Assembly (NCBI GenBank): GCA_001803565.1
Contig: MHDQ01000027.1
Coordinates: forward strand, 1-9,914
Direction of reading: 5' to 3'
Origin: Nitrospinae bacterium RIFCSPLOWO2_12_FULL_45_22
GTDB lineage: Bacteria > 2-12-FULL-45-22
DNA: 9,914 nt
The position numbers and the translations under genes are program-made. The notes below the pieces were generated by a model that saw only the letters and a program-made list of their open reading frames with translations, did not search any database and was not told where the DNA came from. This document shows, piece by piece, positions 1 through 5,719 of this stretch (position 1 is the stretch's first letter; every line of letters begins with the position of its first letter).

Positions 1-2
1 TT

Positions 3-269
3 GCTGAGTATAGGGTCCCTACTGCGCTGGACTTGCCACAAATTCATACTTTATTAATTGAGCAACCTTCTGACTGGGGGCCATTTGGCGTGAAGGGAGT
101 GGGTGAGCCCCCTACCATACCTACCGCGGCGGCTATCGCTAATGCCATTTATAACGCTACTGGGGTAAGGGTACATCATCTCCCCATAACTCCTGAAGCG
201 CTCTATCAGGCCATTAAATCTTCTCGCCAAAATAAAACCACAAAGACGCAAGTGAGCAGTAAGCAGTGA
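3..269 (+). CDS. Xanthine dehydrogenase/CoxL-type molybdenum hydroxylase large subunit, C-terminal end (5' truncated by window)
   Basis: The frame is open from base 3 and gives 88 C-terminal residues. The visible part carries the motif GPFGVKGVGEPP (residues 26-37 of the fragment). In the xanthine dehydrogenase/aldehyde oxidase/CO dehydrogenase family this motif holds the active-site glutamate next to the molybdenum cofactor; here it is Glu35, codon 105-107. It is followed by the family's usual alanine-rich helix (TAAAIANAI) and the closing GVRVHHLPITPEAL segment. The family hydroxylates purines, aldehydes or aromatic CoA esters, or oxidises CO, using a molybdopterin subunit with FAD and 2Fe-2S partners. 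The substrate cannot be told from this fragment. The last dozen or so residues (from about QNKTTK on) are not family-like and are encoded by an intergenic repeat. The stop TGA at 267-269 lies inside that repeat's hairpin. Confidence 0.9.
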   Translation, partial: AEYRVPTALDLPQIHTLLIEQPSDWGPFGVKGVGEPPTIPTAAAIANAIYNATGVRVHHLPITPEALYQAIKSSRQNKTTKTQVSSKQ

Positions 270-302
270 GCAGTTACTGCTTACCCCTCACGGCTCACTC
301 CT
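236..302. repeat. Intergenic palindromic repeat, copy 1
   Basis: It begins with ACCACAAAGACGCAAG and runs into nested inverted repeats. The inner arms are GTAAGCAGT (259-267) and ACTGCTTAC (276-284), a perfect 9 bp stem with an 8 nt loop. The outer arms are AGTGAGC (251-257) and GCTCACT (293-299). The 17-mer CCTCACGGCTCACTCCT (286-302) recurs exactly at 1877-1893. The stop codon of the upstream molybdenum hydroxylase sits at the edge of the inner stem. It could act as an mRNA 3'-end stabiliser or weak terminator, but no T-run follows. Confidence 0.7.
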
Positions 303-322
303 CATGGTATGTTACTTTGACC

Positions 323-351
323 TTGTATCATGGGCTGGAATAGGGTAAAAT
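323..351 (+). promoter_or_regulatory. Weak candidate sigma70 promoter for the ArsA-family operon
   Basis: TTGTAT (323-328), a 17 nt spacer and TAAAAT (346-351) lie 37 bp before the GTG start. The -10 matches consensus at five of six positions, but the -35 only at the TTG. The 119 bp between the upstream stop and this start otherwise holds only the repeat. This is a by-eye call. Confidence 0.25.
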
Positions 352-376
352 TCAGATAGAGTAAGGCAAAGGGAAG

Positions 377-382
377 AGGAGG
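377..382 (+). promoter_or_regulatory. Ribosome binding site supporting the GTG start of the ArsA-family ATPase
   Basis: A perfect AGGAGG lies 6 nt before the GTG at 389. This supports that start, which places the P-loop at residues 8-15 as expected for the family. Confidence 0.85.
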
Positions 383-388
383 AGAGTC

Positions 389-1594
389 GTGAGGATTATT
401 TTATATACCGGAAAAGGAGGAGTGGGAAAGACAAGTATTTCGGCGGCAACCGCGGTACGGGCTGCCCAGCTTGGCTATAAGACTATTGTGCTCAGTACAG
501 ATGCGGCCCATAGTCTGGCAGATTCTCTAGACCAGGAAATAGGTTATAATCCAACACAGATGGCCGAGAATCTCTGGGCGCAGGAGATAGATGTCAATAT
601 CGAGCTAAAGAACAATTATTATGTGATCCAGAAATTTATCTCGGACTATTTACGTAGACAGGGCTTTGACCCGATAGTAGCCGAGGAGTTTGCAGTCTTT
701 CCTGGGATGGAGGAGCTCTTCAGCCTGCTTAAGGTGAGGGAGTACTCCGCGTCCGGGGAATATGATGTCATCATCATAGATTGTGCCCCCACAGCCAGCA
801 CAGTACGGATGCTTAGCTTCCCGGATGCTATTCGCTGGTATATGACCAAATTCTTCCATATCGAGCGGAAAATCCTCAAGACTATCCGGCCTATTGCGGA
901 ACGGATTACTAAGATGCCCTTGCCGAGTGATGCGGTATACTTTTCTGTAGAAGACCTATACTTAAAAATCCAGGAGATGAATGATATATTAACTGATGGC
1001 TCGGTTACTACTATCCGATTAGTAATTAACCCCGAGAAGATGGTGATCAAAGAATCACAAAGGGCATATACCTACCTGAACCTGTTTGGCTTCAAGGTGG
1101 ATTCGGTTATCGCTAATCGCATCTTACCAAAAGACCTCGAGGATTCATATTTTAAGAAATGGTTAAAGATACAGGATAAGCACCTGGAGACTGCCGAAGA
1201 ATGCTTTAACCCCTTACCCATCTTGCGGGGCAAATTGTTTGATGAAGAGATGGTGGGTCAGGCCCTCCTGAACCGTATGGCTGAGGATATATTTAAAGAT
1301 ATTGATCCCACCGGGGTTCTTTGTGAAGATAAATCTATGGAGATTATCCCTTCTGGAGGGAAATACACCTTGCGGATACGCTGCCCGGCCTTGAAAAAAG
1401 AGCAATTGGGTGTGTGGGTTAAGAGTGATGAATTGATCATCAGGGCCGGCTCTTATAAGCGTAGCTTTATCTTACCCAGGACTTTAGCCCTCGTGCCCTT
1501 AACGGAAGCCAATTTTGTGGATGGAAGATTGGAGATAATTTTTGGAGGTGATAAGGATGAGCGGAAAAAAGGGGCTGTTCAGCCCTCCTTATAA
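389..1594 (+). CDS. ArsA/Get3 (TRC40)-family ATPase with C-terminal HSP20-like domain
   Basis: The 401-residue cytosolic ATPase belongs to the SIMIBI class. Visible motifs are the deviant Walker A GKGGVGKT (8-15), switch I DAAHSLADSL (38-47; usual form DPAHS), FPGMEELFSLL (104-114), switch II DCAPTASTVRML (131-142; usual form DTAPTGHT), and INPEKMVIKESQR (213-225) with NRILP (243-247), which match the adenine-loop region. Residues about 316-386 form a compact beta-rich segment resembling the ArsA_HSP20 domain found on many bacterial ArsA homologues. There is no CxxC zinc pair like that of eukaryotic Get3. No cysteine-triad arsenite site is evident, and no arsB, arsR or arsD lies nearby, so an arsenite pump role is unlikely. 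Family knowledge suggests ATP-driven handling of hydrophobic client proteins; the client is unknown. The gene overlaps the next one by 38 nt. Confidence 0.88.
   Translation: MRIILYTGKGGVGKTSISAATAVRAAQLGYKTIVLSTDAAHSLADSLDQEIGYNPTQMAENLWAQEIDVNIELKNNYYVIQKFISDYLRRQGFDPIVAEEFAVFPGMEELFSLLKVREYSASGEYDVIIIDCAPTASTVRMLSFPDAIRWYMTKFFHIERKILKTIRPIAERITKMPLPSDAVYFSVEDLYLKIQEMNDILTDGSVTTIRLVINPEKMVIKESQRAYTYLNLFGFKVDSVIANRILPKDLEDSYFKKWLKIQDKHLETAEECFNPLPILRGKLFDEEMVGQALLNRMAEDIFKDIDPTGVLCEDKSMEIIPSGGKYTLRIRCPALKKEQLGVWVKSDELIIRAGSYKRSFILPRTLALVPLTEANFVDGRLEIIFGGDKDERKKGAVQPSL
1544..1550 (+). promoter_or_regulatory. Ribosome binding site inside the ArsA-family gene that fixes the start of the small downstream gene
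   Basis: GGAGGTG ends 6 nt before the ATG at 1557, still within the ArsA-type coding region. It argues for the ATG over the in-frame TTG at 1542 and for coupled translation of the two genes. Confidence 0.75.
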
Positions 1595-1775
1595 TTTACT
1601 TGAGGTTTTAGGCCAGTTTTCTGAGACAAAAGAGCATCTCCTGCGGGCTGGTGGAGAGATATTTCAAGCCTTGCGCTCAGCCCTGGATACTATCATAGAT
1701 ATAAGCCAGGGTGAGAAACAGGATGATGGCTCATCAAAACCTGAAGAAGAAATCAAGCAGGTCGAAATTAAATAA
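1557..1775 (+). CDS. Small protein of unknown function, coupled to the ArsA-family ATPase
   Basis: This 72-residue protein starts inside the end of the ArsA-type gene (38 nt overlap), behind a strong internal ribosome binding site. It begins MSGKKGLFSPPYNLLEVLGQ. The middle (about 27-55) is predicted by eye to be amphipathic helix: LLRAGGEIFQALRSALDTII. The C-terminal quarter is acidic and hydrophilic, rich in Glu, Lys and Asp, and probably disordered. There is no signal peptide and no transmembrane segment, since the helix has charges on one face. I do not recognise a named family. The overlap and good ribosome binding site make it very likely expressed, and co-translation suggests it works with the ATPase, perhaps as an adaptor or co-chaperone. 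That role is inference. Confidence 0.72.
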   Translation: MSGKKGLFSPPYNLLEVLGQFSETKEHLLRAGGEIFQALRSALDTIIDISQGEKQDDGSSKPEEEIKQVEIK

Positions 1776-1819
1776 CCGAAAATAGCTTCACCTAAATCAG
1801 CGTATCATTTCAAATATGC

Positions 1820-1894
1820 ACCGCAGAAGACGCAAAGATATGTGAATGGTAAGGAGGTGAGTGGTCAGCCTTAACTCCTCACGGCTCACTCCTT
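1820..1894. repeat. Intergenic palindromic repeat, copy 2
   Basis: It starts with ACCGCAGAAGACGCAAAG (1820-1837), close to the start of copy 1. AAGGAGGTGAG (1851-1861) pairs with CTCACTCCTT (1885-1894) with a one-base bulge. It contains the 17-mer CCTCACGGCTCACTCCT (1877-1893) shared with copy 1, and GTCAGCC followed by TTAACTCCTCAC (1864-1882) shared with copy 3. It fills most of the 147 bp between the small ArsA-linked gene and the flavodoxin gene. No convincing promoter was found there. Confidence 0.7.
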
Positions 1895-1922
1895 CCTAAT
1901 TCTTTTGCGAAAGGGGGCGATG

Positions 1923-2417
1923 ATGGCAAAAGTACTGATAGTCTATTATGGTGGGAAACTTAGCGCGGTACGGAGGATGGCGATAAAGATTGCCGAAGGG
2001 GTACGAGAAGAAGGGGTCGAGGCGGTCTTGAAAAGTTTAGAAGAGGCCAAAGTGGATGATCTGTTAGCCGCTGATGGAATAGTTATTGGCGCCCCTTCTT
2101 ATTATGGCGGGGTACCGGGCGAGATGAAGAGCTTTTTAGACCAGGCCACAAAACTACAGGGCAAGCTGGATGGTAAGGTAGGGGCAGCTTTTAGCTCCTC
2201 ACAATATCTGGGTGGCGGTAATGAAACTACCCTCCTGGCTATTATTACCACTCTCTTATTTCATGGCGTGGTTATTCAAGGAGATTCTGGGGGATATCAC
2301 TTCGGCCCTATTACTCTCAACCCCACTGGCCGAGAAGATGATATAGTAGAAAGCGATGAGCACCAATGCAGGCGCCTGGGACAGCGAGTAGCCCGCCTGG
2401 TAAAAAAGCTAGGATAA
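1923..2417 (+). CDS. Flavodoxin-fold protein (WrbA/flavodoxin-like), atypical phosphate loop
   Basis: The 164-residue protein starts MAKVLIVYYGG. I chose the second of two adjacent ATGs (1920, 1923) because the weak ribosome site AAGGGGG at 1911-1917 is 5 nt away; an upstream TTG at 1905 is less likely. The fold shows beta strand 1 (3-9), the loop GAPSYYGGVPGEMKSFLDQ (57-74) that normally contacts the FMN isoalloxazine, and GAAFSSSQYLGGGNETTLL (88-105), the third flavin loop typical of the WrbA-like branch. A conserved helix (about 147-163) ends the protein. The first loop, where flavodoxins have a T/S-rich phosphate-binding motif such as SxTGNT, reads YYGGKLSAVRRM (8-19) here, so phosphate contacts may differ. 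The likely role is FMN-dependent electron transfer or quinone reduction in the cytosol. The gene stands alone between two repeat-filled gaps. Confidence 0.85.
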   Translation: MAKVLIVYYGGKLSAVRRMAIKIAEGVREEGVEAVLKSLEEAKVDDLLAADGIVIGAPSYYGGVPGEMKSFLDQATKLQGKLDGKVGAAFSSSQYLGGGNETTLLAIITTLLFHGVVIQGDSGGYHFGPITLNPTGREDDIVESDEHQCRRLGQRVARLVKKLG

Positions 2418-2480
2418 GGTTCCCCACCCTTTTAGCCAGAGTAGAAGTCAGCTCGAGAGCATAGGAATTTTCATTTTAAT

Positions 2481-2530
2481 AATGCGGTTTTGTGGTAGTC
2501 GCAGGCTTTAGCCTGCGTCGCAAAGGCATT
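2481..2530. repeat. Imperfect palindrome with GCAGGC/GCCTGC core (REP/MITE-like hairpin)
   Basis: CGCAGGCT (2500-2507) and AGCCTGCG (2510-2517) are exact reverse complements; realistically this is a 7 bp GC-rich stem with a TTTA loop. The palindrome continues outward: AATGC near 2481 faces GCATT at 2526-2530, and TTTG near 2489-2492 faces CAAA at 2521-2524. No T-run follows directly, so a mobile or extragenic palindrome is likelier than a classical terminator. It lies in the 216 bp gap between the flavodoxin and aspartase-type genes. Confidence 0.65.
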
Positions 2531-2554
2531 AAAGAAAGCAAAATTCAGTAAGAA

Positions 2555-2580
2555 GTCAGCCGTTAACTCCTCACTCCTTA
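2555..2580. repeat. Intergenic repeat, copy 3 (short form)
   Basis: GTCAGCC (2555-2561) and TTAACTCCTCAC (2563-2574) match the right half of copy 2 (1864-1882), but the GGCTCAC part is absent and TCCTTA follows at once. It looks like a shortened copy. A related AGTAGAAGTCAGC also occurs near 2440-2452. Confidence 0.55.
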
Positions 2581-2633
2581 TGAGAGATGGATATATTTGC
2601 GTACCTCAGTTATTTGCAGGACAACAATATTAA

Positions 2634-4052
2634 ATGAGGCTAGAGAGGGATAGTTTAGGAGAGAAAGAAGTTCCCGAAGAAGCCTACTATGGTATCCAGA
2701 CTGCCAGGGCTCTGGAGAATTTTCCTATCAGTGGTATCAACCCCCATCCCTTATTTGTCAAAGCCACAGTCTTGATAAAAAAGGCCGCAGCAGAAGCCAA
2801 TATGACTTTGGGGGTATTAGACCCCTTGCTCGGTAAAGCAATTGTCTGGGCTGCGGATGAGGTTCTGGCCGGGAGATTACAGGATCAATTTGTAGTTGAT
2901 GTATTTCAGGCTGGAGCTGGTACTTCCCACAACATGAATGTTAACGAAGTGCTGGCTAACCGTGCCAATGAGCTCCTGGGAGGTAAGCGAGGAGAGTATC
3001 ACCCAGTTCATCCCAATGATCATGTCAATATGGCCCAATCTACTAACGATGTTTTCCCTACGGCTATGCGCCTCGCAGCCATCTTCCTTTCTCAGGGACT
3101 AATATCTACCCTGGAATCCCTGAAAAAATCTCTGGATAAGAAGTCTCAACAGTTCGGCCGGGTCATAAAATCTGGTCGGACCCATCTTCAGGATGCCGTG
3201 CCTATTACCCTGGGGCAAGAATTTGGGGCTTACGTAGTTACCATTGATAAGGCCACTGCCCTGATCCAGGGAGCAGTTGAATCCCTGAAAGAGCTGGGTA
3301 TAGGTGGTACGGCGGTAGGTACGGGACTGAATGCCCACCCCGCCTACCGGGACGAGGTAGTGCAAAGATTGGGTCAGTATACGAGCTGGAATTTACGCAG
3401 CAACCCCTCCTTAATAGAAGCGATGCAGAGTATGGCCCCTTTTGTCTATCTCTCTAACAACCTCAAATTATTGGCTCTGGAGCTTATCCGTATAGCCAAT
3501 GACTTAAGGCTCCTCAGCTCTGGACCCCGGACCGGTTTAGCAGAGATAAGGCTCCCAGCCGTGCAGCCCGGTTCATCTATCATGCCGGGTAAGGTAAATC
3601 CAGTTATAGCTGAAGTTTTAAATATGGTAGCTTTCCAGGTAGTTGGTAATGACTTCACTATTGCCCTGGCCAGTCAGGCAGGACAGCTAGAATTGAACGT
3701 CATGATGCCCGTTATTATCCATAATCTTTTGTCCTCCATGGAGATTTTGAAAAATGGGGTAAGGGCTTTCCAGGAGCGTTGCATAGAGGGGATAGAAGCG
3801 AACGAAGATCGCTGTAAAGCATATATGGAAAAGAGTTTGGGTTTAGCTACTGTCCTGAATCCCTATATAGGCTATGAGAGGGCTGCCCAGGTAGCAAAAA
3901 AAGCCTTTGCCACTGCCAGGTCTATAAGGGATATTATATTGGAAGAGGGCCTGTTGACCCCGGAAGAACTGGATAAAATCTTTAGTACCACAGGAGAAAC
4001 CGATATTGGATCACAAGAGAAAGGAATCCGCCCGCCTACTACCACCTCTTAG
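2634..4052 (+). CDS. aspA: Aspartase/fumarase-superfamily lyase, probably aspartate ammonia-lyase
   Basis: The 472-residue protein has full family length. In order: the substrate-loop motif GAGTSHNMNVNEVLANR (94-110), HPNDHVNMAQSTND (126-139), GRTHLQDAVPITLGQEF (181-197) with His184, and the signature loop GSSIMPGKVNPVIAEV (313-328) with the catalytic serine (Ser314/315). The VNPVIAEV and GKRGEYHPVHPNDHVN segments and the N-terminal DSLGEKEVPEEAYYGIQT resemble Bacillus-type aspartases more than FumC, which has NPTQCEA after the loop. Aspartases deaminate L-aspartate to fumarate and ammonia. One oddity is LNVMMPV (355-361), where aspartases usually have LNVMEPV. Fumarase activity cannot be excluded. 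A poor ribosome site (AGGA, 12 nt away) precedes the ATG. The end overlaps the next gene by 47 nt. Confidence 0.85.
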   Translation: MRLERDSLGEKEVPEEAYYGIQTARALENFPISGINPHPLFVKATVLIKKAAAEANMTLGVLDPLLGKAIVWAADEVLAGRLQDQFVVDVFQAGAGTSHNMNVNEVLANRANELLGGKRGEYHPVHPNDHVNMAQSTNDVFPTAMRLAAIFLSQGLISTLESLKKSLDKKSQQFGRVIKSGRTHLQDAVPITLGQEFGAYVVTIDKATALIQGAVESLKELGIGGTAVGTGLNAHPAYRDEVVQRLGQYTSWNLRSNPSLIEAMQSMAPFVYLSNNLKLLALELIRIANDLRLLSSGPRTGLAEIRLPAVQPGSSIMPGKVNPVIAEVLNMVAFQVVGNDFTIALASQAGQLELNVMMPVIIHNLLSSMEILKNGVRAFQERCIEGIEANEDRCKAYMEKSLGLATVLNPYIGYERAAQVAKKAFATARSIRDIILEEGLLTPEELDKIFSTTGETDIGSQEKGIRPPTTTS

Positions 4053-4467
4053 CCGGAAGCTGATAGGGATAGAATTTGGCCTGGGGCCTTTTTATATTGA
4101 CAAACAGAAGGTAATAGGGCTGGCTGAAATACTGGGAGACCCTAACCTGAGCCATATAGCCAGCGGAATTGATGCTGTCCCCCCTTATTATCTGGTTACC
4201 TTACTTAGTGACAAAGACCCTATAGGTGACCGGCCAGATATACTTTTTGCTGGCTTACACGGAGAATTCTTTGCCCCGATCAAAATAGGGGATACCATCA
4301 CGGGCAAAGGGGAAATATCTGATGTCTTTGAGAAGAAAGGTAGATCAGGTAAAATGATTTTTGTAGTAGCAGAATTGCTATATAATAATCAGCAAGGGGA
4401 AAGAGTAGCAAAACTGCAATTATCCTGGGTAAGGCGGGATAAATATGAGCAGGGGATAGATCAATGA
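4006..4467 (+). CDS. MaoC-like hot-dog dehydratase, N-half subunit (carries the Asp/His pair)
   Basis: The 153-residue protein uses a TTG start at 4006, 8 nt after AGGAGA (3992-3997); no ATG or GTG is available before the conserved region. Residues about 17-66 match the N-terminal MaoC/FAS1-dehydratase half: SRKLIGIEFGLGPF, then LAEILGDPNLSH (39-50) and APPYYLV-like DAVPPYYLV (56-64). Asp45, Asn47 and His50 have the spacing of the hydratase catalytic motif (D-x-N-x-x-H). Residues about 84-143 give the hot-dog strands (LHGEFF, IGDTITGKGEISDVFEKKGR, QLSWVRR). Such proteins hydrate or dehydrate enoyl-CoA or hydroxyacyl-CoA. The gene overlaps the lyase gene by 47 nt and the next gene by 4 nt (ATGA), so the two halves are almost certainly made together as a heteromer. 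Confidence 0.83.
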   Translation: MDHKRKESARLLPPLSRKLIGIEFGLGPFYIDKQKVIGLAEILGDPNLSHIASGIDAVPPYYLVTLLSDKDPIGDRPDILFAGLHGEFFAPIKIGDTITGKGEISDVFEKKGRSGKMIFVVAELLYNNQQGERVAKLQLSWVRRDKYEQGIDQ

Positions 4468-4895
4468 CAAAAAAAGGGGCCCTGGAAAAGATAGAGATTG
4501 GTGCGCCATTACCACCGCTCATAAAAGAACCTACCACTAAACAAGTGGAGGGCTTCTGTAAGGCAGCAAACCTGGGCCTCAACTTTTTCCTGGATAGCGA
4601 GACAGCCAGGAAAAAGGGATTGCCCGGGCCGATTGTCCCGGGTGACATATCCTTTTGCTTCATTGTGCAAACCCTTACCCATGCCTTCCCAAATGCTATC
4701 CTTAAAGAAATAAAAGTAAATTTCCGCCATATTGTCCGGCATGGTGACCGCTTGACTTGCCAGGGGATTGTTACCGAGAAGGGTGAGGATGAAGAAGGCC
4801 CTTATATTGAGTGCGACCTATTTATTGAGAATCAACGGAAAGAGCGAACTCTGGCTGGTAAGGCCAAGCTCAAAATCGTGAGGGGTAAGGAGTGA
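4464..4895 (+). CDS. MaoC-like hot-dog dehydratase, C-half subunit (catalytic pair apparently missing)
   Basis: The 143-residue protein starts at an ATG overlapping the previous stop (ATGA), with AGGGG at 4451-4455 as ribosome site. LPGPIVPGDISFCFIVQTL (53-71) is the classic helix-capping motif of the MaoC C-terminal half; KEIKVNFRHIVRHGDRLTC (81-99) and the final strands complete the hot-dog fold. Where family members have GDxNPxHxD, this protein reads ANLGLNFFLDSETARKKG (35-52): the expected Asp is Gly38 and no His follows Asn40. The intact D/H spacing is in the upstream subunit instead. I infer that this subunit is structural or substrate-binding in a heterodimer resembling HadAB-type dehydratases. 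The last codons and TGA stop lie within an intergenic repeat. Confidence 0.85.
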   Translation: MTKKGALEKIEIGAPLPPLIKEPTTKQVEGFCKAANLGLNFFLDSETARKKGLPGPIVPGDISFCFIVQTLTHAFPNAILKEIKVNFRHIVRHGDRLTCQGIVTEKGEDEEGPYIECDLFIENQRKERTLAGKAKLKIVRGKE

Positions 4896-4939
4896 GGGGG
4901 TGAGGCATAAAAATTTTCTCCTTACTCCTCATGCCTTAC
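4885..4939. repeat. Intergenic palindromic repeat, copy 4
   Basis: GTAAGGAG (4885-4892) and CTCCTTAC (4918-4925) are exact reverse complements. Inside and beyond them, GTGAGGCAT (4900-4908) and ATGCCTTAC (4931-4939) pair over 9 positions with one G-T wobble, so two alternative stems compete. It is built from the same word set as the other copies. The stop TGA of the upstream MaoC gene (4893-4895) lies within it. The rest of the 113 bp gap up to the HAD gene holds no convincing promoter; TTGACT at 4964 lacks a good -10. Confidence 0.6.
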
Positions 4940-4996
4940 GATTGATAACTGCCGGCTGATAGCTTGACTCTTCGTGCCGTGGTCGTACGGTAGGTG

Positions 4997-5002
4997 AAAG
5001 GA
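4997..5002 (+). promoter_or_regulatory. Ribosome binding site deciding the start of the HAD nucleotidase gene
   Basis: AAAGGA ends 6 nt before the ATG at 5009. It favours that start over the in-frame GTG at 4994, which the site itself overlaps. Confidence 0.65.
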
Positions 5003-5008
5003 AATGAT

Positions 5009-5677
5009 ATGACAGAGAATAAAGGTTTAGATTGGAACAGCATTGAGTTTGTCCTGCTGGATATGGATGGTACCCTATTAGACAAGGGCTTTGATGATTA
5101 TTTTTGGGAGACTTATGTCCCAAAATTCTATGCTGAAAAATATGATATCTCCCGGGAAGATGCCCATAAGGTATTAATGGAGAAATATAAATCTCAGGAA
5201 GGGACTTTGAATTGGTTTGATTTAGACTACTGGTCAGAAGCATTGGGGCTAGACATTGTTCAACTCAAGGAGCAGATAAGCTCCTTGATAAGAATACACC
5301 CCGATGTGCCGGACTTTTTGGAATTTTTAAAAAAGGGGAATAGGAAGGGCTTTTTAGTGACCAATGCCCACCCCAAAACCATAAAACTAAAGCTAAACAA
5401 GACCGGACTCGGCCCATATTTTACTGCGGTTCTGTCGGCCTTTGATGTGGGGGTTCCCAAGCACTCAGGAAGGTTTTGGGAAAAGGCTGGAGAGCGCCTT
5501 GGTTTTATAAGAGATAAAGCCCTATTCATAGATGATGAGGAAGTGGCCTTAGAAGCTGCCAGCAAATATGGGATAAGATATCTATTGCATAAAGTAAATC
5601 CAGGCTTTAGAGAGGTATCTAGCTCTAACAAGTTTATCCAGATAGCCTTTTTCAAAGAGCTCCTGCTATTATCCTAA
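5009..5677 (+). CDS. yrfG: HAD-superfamily GMP/IMP nucleotidase (YrfG-like)
   Basis: The 222-residue cytosolic phosphatase starts at the ATG with a well-placed AAAGGA. Its HAD motifs are motif I LLDMDGTLLD (16-25; nucleophile Asp18, acid/base Asp20), motif II LVTNAHP (116-122; Thr118), motif III Lys151 in VPKHSGRFW, and motif IV LFIDDEE (172-178; Asp175, Asp176). The cap region FDDYFWETYVP (28-38) and LNWFDLDYWSEALGLDI (67-83) follow the E. coli YrfG pattern closely, as does GIRYLL (188-193). YrfG-type enzymes dephosphorylate purine nucleoside monophosphates, mainly GMP and IMP. A PHP-domain gene follows after 42 bp on the same strand, so the two are likely co-transcribed. The C-terminal tail (200-222) is not conserved with YrfG. 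Confidence 0.87.
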   Translation: MTENKGLDWNSIEFVLLDMDGTLLDKGFDDYFWETYVPKFYAEKYDISREDAHKVLMEKYKSQEGTLNWFDLDYWSEALGLDIVQLKEQISSLIRIHPDVPDFLEFLKKGNRKGFLVTNAHPKTIKLKLNKTGLGPYFTAVLSAFDVGVPKHSGRFWEKAGERLGFIRDKALFIDDEEVALEAASKYGIRYLLHKVNPGFREVSSSNKFIQIAFFKELLLLS

Positions 5678-5719
5678 GCCGGAAAATTTAACCAGGATAA
5701 ACATTCAGTAAACTTGAAA

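Noticed and set aside
646-1050. Long antisense reading frame within the ArsA-family gene, and other antisense frames
   Set aside because: They lie opposite well-supported genes and their translations show no recognisable motif; they are coding shadows.
1542-1556. TTG start for the small ArsA-linked gene
   Set aside because: The ribosome site GGAGGTG would lie inside the coding region. It is correctly placed for the ATG at 1557.
2460-2472. CATAGGAATTTTC occurs here and again at 6365-6377, both between genes
   Set aside because: A single shared 13-mer is about what chance gives in 10 kb, and the flanks do not match.
236-4939. Intergenic repeats as a CRISPR array
   Set aside because: Copies are kilobases apart, unequal in length, without regular spacers, and no cas gene is present.
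4964-4991. TTGACT as a promoter before the nucleotidase gene
   Set aside because: No acceptable -10 is found at 16-18 nt; TACGGT is a poor match.
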